From contig JAAVDT010000028.1 of NCBI GenBank assembly GCA_014801655.1, forward strand, positions 67,426-80,006: 12,581 nucleotides of DNA, given 5' to 3'. Source of the stretch: Bacteroides sp. Lineage in GTDB: Bacteria; Bacteroidota; Bacteroidia; Bacteroidales; Muribaculaceae. Positions within the stretch are counted from its first letter, which is position 1, and each line of letters opens with the position of its first letter. A program made the translations under genes and the position numbers. Under the pieces are notes generated by a model that searched no databases, was not told the DNA's origin, and saw nothing but the letters and a program-made list of their open reading frames with translations. Below, piece by piece: positions 1 through 6,755 of the stretch.

Positions 1-8
1 GCATATAG

Positions 9-16
9 TAATTTTG
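9..16 (+). promoter_or_regulatory. Bacteroidetes -7 box for the 175-aa ORF
   Basis: TAATTTTG matches the Bacteroidetes -7 consensus TAnnTTTG. It lies 37 nt upstream of the ATG at 54, which would give a leader of about 30 nt. The -33 element would fall outside the window, so the promoter is only half visible. Confidence 0.55.
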
Positions 17-53
17 CCTTTAAGTTTCAAAACCTGCTTAAAGTTATTTTATC

Positions 54-581
54 ATGAAAAACACAGTAAAAACCATCACTCTCACCATCGACGAGCTCAA
101 CAACATCGTAAACAACTCGGCATCAGGCAATGTAGAGGCCGCAAAGAATTTCATAGCCACCAAAATCGAAGAAAAAGCCGAGCAACTCGCCCGTCAGCGC
201 GAGCTGCGCCGTCAGCGCAAGCAGCAGCAGAAGGCCGCGAAATCTGCGGCCGATAACTCGGAGAACTCTGAGTCCTCCGAGTTCTCTGAAAACTCCCCCA
301 AAAAAATTTACCTTCCTCTCAATAAAGACCTTGCCAAATGCATCCTGTGGTTCAACAATCGCCGTGACGCGCTGAAATCAAACATGACCCGCATCATCCG
401 CGAAATCGCCCTCAGCGGCGGCGCACCCTCAACCCTCACATCCATCGAAGAAGCCATGAATCGCCTCCTCCACATCTGCGCCCAAGCCGCCGAAGCCGCC
501 CACAACCACCTCCACGCCAAACACCACCTCCGCCCCGCCACAGCCCAATGCACCCTTCACAAACAAACCCAGACCAAATAA
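54..581 (+). CDS. Unrecognised 175-aa basic coiled-coil protein
   Basis: I do not recognise this family. Residues 1-40 form an amphipathic N-terminal segment (TITLTIDELNNIV). A highly charged Arg/Gln/Lys/Ala stretch (about 42-66) is probably a helix or coiled coil. A Ser/Glu/Asn low-complexity linker follows (about 67-82). A second folded-looking region starts at KKIYLPLNKD (about 82) and runs to about 150, including a Trp-Phe-Asn-Asn core. The tail is rich in His, Ala and Gln. There is no signal peptide or membrane segment, so it is probably cytosolic. The start is supported by a -7 box at a suitable distance. The linker DNA is itself repetitive: AACTCGGAG at 255-263 pairs with CTCCGAGTT at 275-283. 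The reading frame is cleanly open with backbone-like GC content, so it is probably a real gene, perhaps a lineage-restricted one. The high Arg/Lys content would allow nucleic-acid binding, but nothing proves it. Confidence 0.75.
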   Translation: MKNTVKTITLTIDELNNIVNNSASGNVEAAKNFIATKIEEKAEQLARQRELRRQRKQQQKAAKSAADNSENSESSEFSENSPKKIYLPLNKDLAKCILWFNNRRDALKSNMTRIIREIALSGGAPSTLTSIEEAMNRLLHICAQAAEAAHNHLHAKHHLRPATAQCTLHKQTQTK

Positions 582-598
582 ACCTTCCTCCAACACCC

Positions 599-675
599 TG
601 TAGGGACGCACGGCCCGTGCGTCCGTCTGAAAATCAACACATTAACAGCGGACGCACGAGCCGTGCGTCCCTACA
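599..675. repeat. Palindromic repeat, family 2, copy 1
   Basis: Arms of 27 nt (599-625 and 649-675) are inverted complements with one mismatch around a 23-nt loop. Each arm is itself a near-palindrome (GGACGCACG, then CGTGCGTCC), so a double hairpin or cruciform is possible. It lies between the convergent ends of the 175-aa gene (581) and the MscS gene (758), where it could act as a two-way terminator, although there is no T-run. A related copy lies at 8481-8556 with the same TAGGGA-start and GTGCGTCCG inner end. Confidence 0.9.
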
Positions 676-757
676 AATAAGGAAAAACAGCATAGAGTCG
701 TGGCAGCTTAGGAAAGAGTGGAGAAGGAGAAAGATGCTAATCACTAAACTCTAATCT

Positions 758-1873
758 CTACTCCCTGTTCTCCGGAACAAGGTGTACGTCGAGCTGAGGG
801 AAGGGGAAGTTAAGGCCGGCCTTGGGGAGCTCGGCGTAGAAGCGCTCATTGTAGTCGAAGTAGACAGCCCAATAGTCAGTGGCCAGCGCCCAGGCGCGGA
901 CAGTCAGATTGATCGAGCTGTCCGCCATCTCACTGAGATAGACCTTCGGAGCGCGGTCAGCGTTGAGCTTCGACGACGCAAGGGGGGTGTTGGTGACAAA
1001 ATCTTTGTCGTCAATCCCCTCCTTCAGCTTTTTGGGCACGCGGTGAAACAGGCGATAAAACCAGCTGCGTCGAGGCTCTTCGGCAACCGTGGCCGTGGCA
1101 CCCTCAACCTCGGCACGCTCTTCGGCGCGGGTTTCGATGTCGGAAGCCAGAGTGGTCTTGACAATGCGCGGGTCGCCCTCAAGCATATTGAGAATCGTTT
1201 GGCGCGCATGGTTGAAATCATCGCCATAGGCGAGCGAGATGCTCCAGTCGATGCGGCGATAGTCTTCACGCGACCAGTTGTTGATCGACGATGTCGACAG
1301 ACCGCCGTTGGGAATGATTATCGACTTATTATCATAGGTGCAGATGATTGTCGAGAAAATCTGAATTTCGGTGACGGTGCCCGCATAGCCCTGGGCTTCA
1401 ATGTAGTCACCGACCTTGTAGGGCTTGAGGAGAAGAATCAACACACCCCCCGCAAAATTCTGAAGCGTACCGCTCAGAGCCATACCGATGGCAACGCCGG
1501 CCGAAGCAAAGATTGCAATGAAAGAGCTGGTGTTGATGCCGAGAATGCCTATGACCGTGACCACAAGGATGAAATAGAGCACCATGCGCACGAGGCTGAG
1601 CACAAACGTGGCCAGCGATTTGTCGACATGGCGGCGCACCATGATGGAGGTGACCAACATGTAGATGCGCTTGATGATGAACTTGCCGACGTAGAAGACA
1701 AGCAGCGCTATGGCAAGATGGATTGCAAAGTCAACGAGCGTGTGGGCCAGATTGTTGATGAGATCTTCGAGGGTGAGCGATTTGAAAATCGAAGCATCGG
1801 CAGCGAGTGATTTGGCATCGGCGGCGGGTGCTTCTGTCTGGCCCTCGAGCAGCGGAATCTGTAGTGGTGTCAT
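758..1873 (-). CDS. MscS-family small-conductance mechanosensitive channel
   Basis: This inner-membrane channel releases small solutes upon osmotic downshock. Hydrophobic segments at about residues 48-70, 87-112 and 117-150 give three membrane helices. The third carries the Gly/Ala-rich pore pattern (SAGVAIGMALSGTLQNFAGG), followed by the typical LLKPYKVGDYIE entry to the beta domain and IIPNG at about 186-190. At 371 residues it is longer than E. coli MscS (286). The excess is mostly a charged insertion at about 243-308, inside the C-terminal alpha/beta domain. The domain resumes at KVYLSEMADSSINL. The gene starts 48 nt after the end of the upstream peptidase gene on the same strand, and I see no terminator between them, so the two are probably co-transcribed. 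The family call is firm; the gating properties are unknown. Confidence 0.93.
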   Translation of the reverse strand: MTPLQIPLLEGQTEAPAADAKSLAADASIFKSLTLEDLINNLAHTLVDFAIHLAIALLVFYVGKFIIKRIYMLVTSIMVRRHVDKSLATFVLSLVRMVLYFILVVTVIGILGINTSSFIAIFASAGVAIGMALSGTLQNFAGGVLILLLKPYKVGDYIEAQGYAGTVTEIQIFSTIICTYDNKSIIIPNGGLSTSSINNWSREDYRRIDWSISLAYGDDFNHARQTILNMLEGDPRIVKTTLASDIETRAEERAEVEGATATVAEEPRRSWFYRLFHRVPKKLKEGIDDKDFVTNTPLASSKLNADRAPKVYLSEMADSSINLTVRAWALATDYWAVYFDYNERFYAELPKAGLNFPFPQLDVHLVPENRE

Positions 1874-1921
1874 TGTTGTGTGGGGTGGGGTGAATTTTGT
1901 GTTATGAGTTAATCGTTTTAT

Positions 1922-3094
1922 TTACTGCTTTTTCCAGACCAGGTCATACCAGGAGAGCTGGTCGTAGCCATAGGTGGAGATGTCGGCGGCCGACTCGGCT
2001 ATGTTGCCGGCCAGGCCGCTGAAGCCCGAGGCGTCGAGGAGATAGACATCGGGGGTGGTGGCAAAATATTCAATCAGTCGGCCGGAGGCCTCGGAGAGCT
2101 CAGAAGTGAGCGAGGGGGAAGCGGAAAGCGCCTCAACGTAGTCGGTCAGGTCGTAGATGCCGGAGCGAATCACACTGGGGCGATAGTAGCGCACACGCGA
2201 ATAGTCTTCGGGAGCCGAGAGCGAGGCATCGGTGATATGCCTCATGGCCAGGGCAACATCTTCGATTGCCGCCATAGAATAGACCCCGATCGAGCATCCG
2301 TAACCACCGTTGGTGTAATACTGCCGGTTGTAGAAATCAAACGTGGCCGCAGCGGCTTGCCTGACATTGTTGTTGAGCAGCAGCGCCACATTAATATCAT
2401 AGGGCATCCCCTCGACTCCGAGTTCGGTCGGCGAGCCCACTATGCGGTCGGCGGCGTGGCGCAGCTCATAGAGCACCTCCACGGTGGCCATGTGGCAGCA
2501 GTCGAAGTAGATGAAGTCGAAGTGATGGCCGGAGAGCGCGCGGGCAAGCGAAGTCACCTTCATTTTTGCACCATATCCGCCATCGTAGCCAAACGACAGT
2601 GGCTCGATGAGGTCAGGTCGGCCGGTTGAGCCACTTGTAGCCGGCGAAGATTCGTCGATCGACCCGGGGTCATTGAGCCAACCGGTGCCGTGGCTCCAGA
2701 GCACAAGCCCATAGCGAGGGGCAGGAGCCAGTCGCTTGGCGTCGCCGACCACCTCGCGCATGCGCGATTCGCTGACGGAGAGCGTCGAGTTGTCATACGA
2801 CGCCAGAATTCGTTCAATTCCCTCACGGTCAAATTCAATCAGACGCGGCTTGTGGTCAGGCCCGCTATAGTACACGACCCAACGCTGCCCCTGAGGCAGA
2901 CCTTTGGCCACAGCCGCCTTCATCTCGCTCAGATCCTGCGCGGCCCAGCCGGAGAGATTGTTGTCGGCCACCATGTAGACGAGCACCGTGCGCTTGTCGG
3001 CCGAATCGTCATCGCCGCCGTCGGAGCAGCCTGCTGCAACAACCGTCATCAAAGCCGCAAAAAGAGCGATGTAAAGATATTTCATATGTTTCAT
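1922..3094 (-). CDS. Clostripain-like (C11) cysteine peptidase lipoprotein
   Basis: The first 22 residues form a lipoprotein signal peptide ending in a lipobox (VVAAGC, lipidated Cys23). The following SDGGDDD resembles the acidic surface-export signal of Bacteroidetes lipoproteins, so outer-membrane and probably cell-surface anchoring is inferred. The body (about 35-390) has the C11 architecture: an N-terminal strand KRTVLVYMVADNNL, the catalytic-His motif LWSHGTGW (His135) and the catalytic-Cys motif FDCCHMATVEVLYEL (Cys200 by the D-x-C pattern; the adjacent Cys199 makes the exact nucleophile uncertain). Members of the family usually cleave after Arg or Lys; the specificity here is not known. 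Length (390 aa) is normal for the Bacteroidales members. Two Met codons (1 and 4) are possible starts; both keep the signal peptide. A promoter lies at 3123-3153, and mscS lies downstream. Confidence 0.9.
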   Translation of the reverse strand: MKHMKYLYIALFAALMTVVAAGCSDGGDDDSADKRTVLVYMVADNNLSGWAAQDLSEMKAAVAKGLPQGQRWVVYYSGPDHKPRLIEFDREGIERILASYDNSTLSVSESRMREVVGDAKRLAPAPRYGLVLWSHGTGWLNDPGSIDESSPATSGSTGRPDLIEPLSFGYDGGYGAKMKVTSLARALSGHHFDFIYFDCCHMATVEVLYELRHAADRIVGSPTELGVEGMPYDINVALLLNNNVRQAAAATFDFYNRQYYTNGGYGCSIGVYSMAAIEDVALAMRHITDASLSAPEDYSRVRYYRPSVIRSGIYDLTDYVEALSASPSLTSELSEASGRLIEYFATTPDVYLLDASGFSGLAGNIAESAADISTYGYDQLSWYDLVWKKQ

Positions 3095-3122
3095 TTCACT
3101 AAATGCACTTTATTTCAAGTTA

Positions 3123-3153
3123 CAAAATTACTCATTTATCGCCTGATTCACAA
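3123..3153 (-). promoter_or_regulatory. Promoter of the peptidase-mscS pair
   Basis: On the minus strand, TTG (3151-3153) is followed after 20 nt by TAATTTTG (3123-3130), a good match to the Bacteroidetes TTTG / TAnnTTTG arrangement. The start codon is 28 nt downstream of the -7 box. It is divergent from the sugar-kinase promoter at 3217. Confidence 0.65.
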
Positions 3154-3216
3154 CCCGTCGACCATCAACGGCTAATAAAAAACCTAAAAAATTACTTCAT
3201 CCACAAAGATTTTCAT

Positions 3217-3224
3217 TAACTTTG
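3217..3224 (+). promoter_or_regulatory. -7 box of the ROK kinase gene
   Basis: TAACTTTG matches TAnnTTTG and lies 51 nt upstream of the ATG at 3276, predicting a leader of about 45 nt. No clear -33 TTTG is seen at 19-21 nt upstream. Confidence 0.6.
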
Positions 3225-3275
3225 TGGCAAGCAAATTGTTAATACGAAACAAATTCTTATCAAAATCAATATCCA

Positions 3276-4292
3276 ATGATCAACTCTAAACCTTACGTGA
3301 TCGGTATCGACATGGGTGGCACAAACACCGTGTTCGGCATTGTCGACGCCCGTGGTGTCGTTTTGGCAAGTGACTCAATCAAGACTCGCAAACACAGCAA
3401 GTTTGAAGACTATATCGACGAGTTATACACCGAAACAATGCGCCTGGTGCGCAGCGTCGACGCCGAAGACAAAATCTACGGCATCGGTGTCGGTGCCCCC
3501 AACGCCAACTATTTCACCGGTATGATTGAAGACGGTGTGAACCTCCCCTGGCCCACTCCCATTCCCTTCGCACAGATGCTGAGCGAAAAATTCGGTATCC
3601 CCGTGGCAATCACCAACGACGCCAACGCCGCCGCCATCGGCGAAATGACCTATGGCGCAGCCCGTGGCCTGAAAGACTTCATCATGATCACCCTCGGCAC
3701 CGGTGTCGGCTCAGGCATCGTCATCAACGGTCAGGTCGTTTACGGCCACGACGGTTTCGCCGGCGAGCTCGGCCACATCATCGTCAAGCGCAACAACGGC
3801 CGTCTCTGCGGATGCGGTCGCACAGGCTGCCTCGAGACCTATTGCTCCGCAACAGGCGTTGCCCGCACCGCCCGCGAATATCTCGAAATCACCGACACCC
3901 CCTCGCGCCTGCGCGAAATCCCCATCGAAGACATCACCTCCAAGGATGTCTACGACGCAGCAATGGCCGGCGACAAACTTGCCAAAGATGTGTTTGACTA
4001 CACCGGCAAGATTCTCGGCGAAGCACTGGCCGACTTCACAGTGTTCTCCGCGCCTCAGGCCTTCGTGATTTTCGGCGGTCTGGCCAAAGCCGGCGACCTG
4101 ATTCTCAAGCCCGTGCGTGAAGCCATGGAGAAAAACATGCTCTCCATCTGGAAAGGCAAAGTTCAGGTGCTCCTCTCCGAGCTCAAAGAAGCCGACGCCG
4201 CAGTGCTCGGTGCCAGCGCCCTCGGCTGGGAAGCCCGCAAAGCCACCCAAACCCCTCCCGCCGTAGTCTCCCCAACCCCCCTCAAAGCCTAA
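3276..4292 (+). CDS. ROK-family sugar kinase, probably glucokinase
   Basis: This is a cytosolic kinase that probably phosphorylates glucose (or a related hexose) at the 6-OH with ATP. The phosphate-binding motif DMGGTN lies at residues 12-17. The catalytic Asp is in TNDANAAA (Asp115). The ROK sugar/Zn signature follows: GFAGELGHI (His167) and CGCGRTGCLE (Cys178, Cys180, Cys185 as Zn ligands). LGTGVGSG at 140-147 is the second phosphate loop. Length (338 aa) is slightly above the usual 310-320 because of a Pro/Thr-rich tail after residue 320 that is not part of the fold. The gene stands alone, with its own -7 box and an intrinsic terminator 23 nt after the stop. Exact substrate cannot be read from sequence; N-acetylmannosamine or fructose kinase are alternatives. 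Confidence 0.92.
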   Translation: MINSKPYVIGIDMGGTNTVFGIVDARGVVLASDSIKTRKHSKFEDYIDELYTETMRLVRSVDAEDKIYGIGVGAPNANYFTGMIEDGVNLPWPTPIPFAQMLSEKFGIPVAITNDANAAAIGEMTYGAARGLKDFIMITLGTGVGSGIVINGQVVYGHDGFAGELGHIIVKRNNGRLCGCGRTGCLETYCSATGVARTAREYLEITDTPSRLREIPIEDITSKDVYDAAMAGDKLAKDVFDYTGKILGEALADFTVFSAPQAFVIFGGLAKAGDLILKPVREAMEKNMLSIWKGKVQVLLSELKEADAAVLGASALGWEARKATQTPPAVVSPTPLKA

Positions 4293-4314
4293 CCCCATCC
4301 CCCCACAACCCATA

Positions 4315-4349
4315 CAGAAAAAGCGAAGCCCCCGGCCTCGCTTTTTCTG
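4315..4349 (+). terminator. Intrinsic terminator after the ROK kinase
   Basis: A perfect 12-bp stem (CAGAAAAAGCGA at 4315-4326 with its complement at 4338-4349) closes an 11-nt GC-rich loop. The right arm contains five T, and TTTAAATT follows. The A-run/T-run symmetry would let it work in both directions. Confidence 0.85.
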
Positions 4350-4387
4350 CTTTAAATTCGGCCCCCCTTGCGATTGAGTTGAAAATT

Positions 4388-4432
4388 GGAAAGCAGGCAT
4401 CTTGCCTGCAGCCACTCTCCATATTTTCATGG
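4388..4432. repeat. Truncated palindromic repeat, family 1, copy 3
   Basis: The stretch from GCAGGCATC at 4393 to GCCACTCT at 4418 matches the left half of the repeats at 8304-8380 and 8775-8849 (about 24 of 27 positions with a one-base gap). The right half is missing and is replaced by a small hairpin, CTCCAT/ATGGAG. The remaining left half still folds (GCAGGCA, TCT, TGCCTGC). Its break point coincides with the change to AT-rich island DNA. Confidence 0.75.
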
Positions 4433-4581
4433 AGTCATACTTATTTCTGATTTTCACCAATTGCCGAAGTGTCATTTAGCACCATTTACAGGGACATTTA
4501 TGAAGATAGCACTTTTGCCCTCGTATTTCAAACATAGAGCATGTGCATTATTTAGAGTCATCATATAAAAATAAATTATTA

Positions 4582-4589
4582 CCTTTGTA
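4582..4589 (+). promoter_or_regulatory. -7 box of the nuclease gene
   Basis: TACCTTTG matches TAnnTTTG and lies 78 nt upstream of the ATG at 4668. No good -33 element is seen. The leader contains the small palindrome TTACTTAGTAA around 4630, a possible operator, though no controller gene is present. Confidence 0.5.
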
Positions 4590-4667
4590 AGGATTCAAAA
4601 AAAGATTCACAAAAGATTTTAATTCCATTACTTAGTAAGCAGTAATAAAATTATATCATTAATCAAG

Positions 4668-5387
4668 ATGAAGAAACAAACCCAGGAAGAGCAGGTTATA
4701 GAAGCTTTACGACAGCAAGGTGGTTATGCCACTTTGCGACGTCTTAACGAAGTCTTAGATTTTTCTTCCTGGAAAACCCTAACACCTGAGGCAAGCGTTA
4801 GACGTATTGTTCAGTTAAGTAAGTCTATATTCAGAATTCAACCCGGGCTTTGGGCTCTTGAAGATGTTCGTGATGATGTGCTAAAAAGATTCAAGGTGAT
4901 AGTTGGAGATAAACGAAGTGAAGAGCTTTTTAGTCACTCTTATTACCAGGGATTACTAGTGGAGATTGGACACCTTAGAAATGCTAAGACATATATTCCT
5001 CCTCAAGATCAGCATCATCTTTTCTTGGAAAAAGAGTTGGGTCAAATGACGGATCTAAAACTCATTCCACAATTCACATACGACAATCTTCTTCGAAAGG
5101 CTCGAACCGTAGATGTAATTTGGTTTAACGAGAGGGTTATGCCAACTCATTTTTATGAGGTAGAACATACCACAGATATCAAAAATTCTATATCAAAGTT
5201 CTACGAATTACAGGACTTCTTCTCATCATTTTACATTGTGGCTAGTCCCAACCGTGAGCATGAATTTAAAGACAAGATTAGTGCATCCATATTTGCGTCA
5301 ATCAGAGATAGAGTACACTTTCTTACATACGATAAAGTTGCGGCACTTCACTCAACCCTTAAACAACAGAGAAATTGCTGCTGGTAG
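4668..5387 (+). CDS. Type II restriction endonuclease, wHTH plus PD-(D/E)XK-like
   Basis: This is probably the nuclease partner of the downstream adenine methylase. Residues 5-65 look like a HARE-type winged helix (QVIEALRQQGGYATLRRLNEVL, then a wing ending GLWAL); such domains are known fused to restriction nucleases and would bind DNA. Residues 85-225 look like a PD-(D/E)XK fold: a helix with YYQGLLVEIG (about 92-101), TYIPPQD, then TVDVIWF (Asp149) and HFYEVEHTTDI (Glu164, Glu166), followed by a helix SKFYELQDF and strand FYIVASP. The usual Lys of the ExK motif is Glu here, an ExE arrangement as in BamHI. GC content is much lower than in the flanking housekeeping genes, which suggests transfer. 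The methylase follows in the same direction 223 nt downstream. The restriction role is inferred from domains and context; the recognition site is unproven. Confidence 0.75.
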   Translation: MKKQTQEEQVIEALRQQGGYATLRRLNEVLDFSSWKTLTPEASVRRIVQLSKSIFRIQPGLWALEDVRDDVLKRFKVIVGDKRSEELFSHSYYQGLLVEIGHLRNAKTYIPPQDQHHLFLEKELGQMTDLKLIPQFTYDNLLRKARTVDVIWFNERVMPTHFYEVEHTTDIKNSISKFYELQDFFSSFYIVASPNREHEFKDKISASIFASIRDRVHFLTYDKVAALHSTLKQQRNCCW

Positions 5388-5403
5388 TATATCGCCAAGC
5401 GTC

Positions 5404-5471
5404 AATGCTGTTTTACGGCTTAAGTAAAAAAGAATAACGAATTACTGTTTATTGCTTAAGTAAACAGCATT
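5404..5471. repeat. Small inverted-repeat element between nuclease and methylase
   Basis: Ten-bp perfect inverted ends (AATGCTGTTT at 5404-5413, AAACAGCATT at 5462-5471) bound a 68-bp stretch with CTTAAG near both ends. The right end is also an internal hairpin (CTGTTTA at 5445-5451 with TAAACAG at 5461-5467). The 21 bases at 5451-5471 are identical to 8590-8610 in the gltX-ychF gap, so this is a short relative of the 180-bp element there. No target-site duplication is seen. Confidence 0.7.
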
Positions 5472-5515
5472 AGACTAAATTTGTTCTTTTTTTTGCACGA
5501 ATCTCAATCTAAATG

Positions 5516-5566
5516 GATCTTTTTCAGTAATTTAATAGGATCTATCATAAAATGATCATAATTTTG
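5516..5566 (+). promoter_or_regulatory. Methylase promoter with a cluster of GATC sites
   Basis: TAATTTTG (5559-5566) matches TAnnTTTG, 44 nt upstream of the ATG at 5611. GATC occurs at 5516-5519, 5539-5542 and 5554-5557, in and just upstream of where RNA polymerase would bind. If the methylase modifies GATC, as its relatives do, methylation of these sites could feed back on its expression. No consensus -33 element is seen. Confidence 0.5.
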
Positions 5567-5610
5567 TAGACAAATTATGACGTTTATCCGGCAAATTAAA
5601 TTACGTGAAT

Positions 5611-6561
5611 ATGGATTCTACAAATTATAAACACAAGGCGAAACCTTTTCTTAAATGGGCGGGTGGAAAAACTCAATTACTCCCCATAATTGAAAAGATG
5701 TTGCCATCGTCATTTAATACACAAACCTCCATCACATACATAGAACCCTTTGTGGGTGGTGGTGCTGTCCTGTTTCATTTGCTTCAAAAGTATCCAAATA
5801 TAACAAACGCTGTAATTAATGACATCAATCCTCATCTTATAAACACATATCATACAATAAAATATCATTCCGATGAATTAATCGCAAGACTTTCGAGTCT
5901 CCAGTCTGCCTATAACACATTAAGTAGTGTAGATGCGCAAAAGGCTTTTTTCCTTGACATTAGAGATAGATTCAACTCAGACCATAATGACTTGATAGAT
6001 GATGCAGCATATATGATTTTCCTTAATCGTACATGCTTTAATGGACTCTATCGCGAGAACTCATTAGGGAAATTCAATGTGTCTTTCGGAAGATACAAAA
6101 ATCCTTCAATTCTTGATGAGAACACTATTAGAGCCGTTAGTGAAATACTTCAAAAAGTGAACATCATACAAGGCGATTTTTCTCAAATTGAATCATTTAT
6201 TTCTGATCAGACGTTCATTTATTTTGATCCTCCTTATCGACCTATTAGTTCAACCTCGGTGTTCACCGCCTATAATAAAGGTACATTCAATGATCGTGAG
6301 CAGTATCGTCTTAAAGAGTTCTTTGCCAAGTTGTCTAACTTCGGATGTAGCATACTCCTTAGTAACTCTGATGGTAAATCCATAGATCCCAATAATACAT
6401 TTCTTGACAAACTATATACGGAATACATTATACATCGCGTATTTGCCAAAAGATCAATTTCTTGCTCAGGGACAAAACGTGGCCCAATTTCAGAACTATT
6501 AATAAGAAATTACAAAGAATGTTTGGATAAATCCATATCGTATTCTGAAACAAATGACTGA
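5611..6561 (+). CDS. Dam/DpnM-type DNA adenine N6-methyltransferase
   Basis: Transfers a methyl group from S-adenosylmethionine to adenine N6 in DNA. It is an alpha-class (D12) enzyme: motif X FLKWAGGKTQL at residues 13-23, the AdoMet-binding motif I EPFVGGGAV (45-53), a central target-recognition region with FLNRTCFNGLYREN (137-150), and catalytic motif IV DPPY (206-209). FNDREQ follows, as in the Dam family. Length is 316 aa from the ATG at 5611; an in-frame GTG two codons earlier (5605) is the alternative start, less likely. Relatives recognise GATC (Dam, DpnM) or GATATC (EcoRV), so GATC is a reasonable but unproven guess. Its role is to protect host DNA from the adjacent nuclease. It has its own -7 box and is AT-rich like its partner. 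Confidence 0.93.
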   Translation: MDSTNYKHKAKPFLKWAGGKTQLLPIIEKMLPSSFNTQTSITYIEPFVGGGAVLFHLLQKYPNITNAVINDINPHLINTYHTIKYHSDELIARLSSLQSAYNTLSSVDAQKAFFLDIRDRFNSDHNDLIDDAAYMIFLNRTCFNGLYRENSLGKFNVSFGRYKNPSILDENTIRAVSEILQKVNIIQGDFSQIESFISDQTFIYFDPPYRPISSTSVFTAYNKGTFNDREQYRLKEFFAKLSNFGCSILLSNSDGKSIDPNNTFLDKLYTEYIIHRVFAKRSISCSGTKRGPISELLIRNYKECLDKSISYSETND

Positions 6562-6585
6562 TCTATGGCGGCATTTCACAATAGC

Positions 6586-6607
6586 AAATCCTTTTCGGAG
6601 GGGATTT
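6586..6607 (+). terminator. Weak hairpin after the methylase
   Basis: AAATCCTTT and AGGGGATTT can pair (9 bp including two G-U) around the loop TCGG, 24 nt after the methylase stop. The downstream tract is G-rich, not T-rich, so termination is uncertain. Confidence 0.3.
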
Positions 6608-6619
6608 TGGGGGTGGGAG

Positions 6620-6651
6620 TTTGAAGGATTGGGGAATATTTGTTAATTTTG
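6620..6651 (+). promoter_or_regulatory. Consensus promoter of gltX
   Basis: TTTG (6620-6623), 20 nt, TAATTTTG (6644-6651) matches the full Bacteroidetes consensus. Transcription should start near 6658, leaving a leader of almost 100 nt before the ATG at 6756. I see no riboswitch or T-box structure in the leader. Confidence 0.8.
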
Positions 6652-6755
6652 CGGTCGGTTGGATGTGTCTTTGTCAATGGTGTCGCCTGTGGTATTATCA
6701 AAGGCATCGGCATGTCGGCTTTATTTGTTAGTAACATCACTGTCAATCAACTGAT

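Larger units (their letters stand above)
4293..4667. other. Gene-free stretch before the restriction-modification island
   Basis: These 375 bases hold the kinase terminator (4315-4349), a truncated palindromic repeat (4388-4432) and an AT-rich leader with the -7 box at 4582. Composition changes from GC-rich to AT-rich at about 4420-4440, marking the likely left edge of the acquired island. I see no credible gene here. Confidence 0.7.

Noticed and set aside
548..754. Small plus-strand frame running through the palindrome at 599-675
   Set aside because: It overlaps the end of the 175-aa gene and is mostly repeat DNA; no promoter or protein-like pattern.
782..1810. Long plus-strand open frame opposite the MscS gene
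   Set aside because: It is antisense to a clear MscS coding sequence and its translation has no recognisable domain; high GC content explains the long open frame.
4500..4568. 22-codon frame in the leader before the nuclease gene
   Set aside because: It lies upstream of the -7 box, has no promoter of its own and shows no recognisable features.
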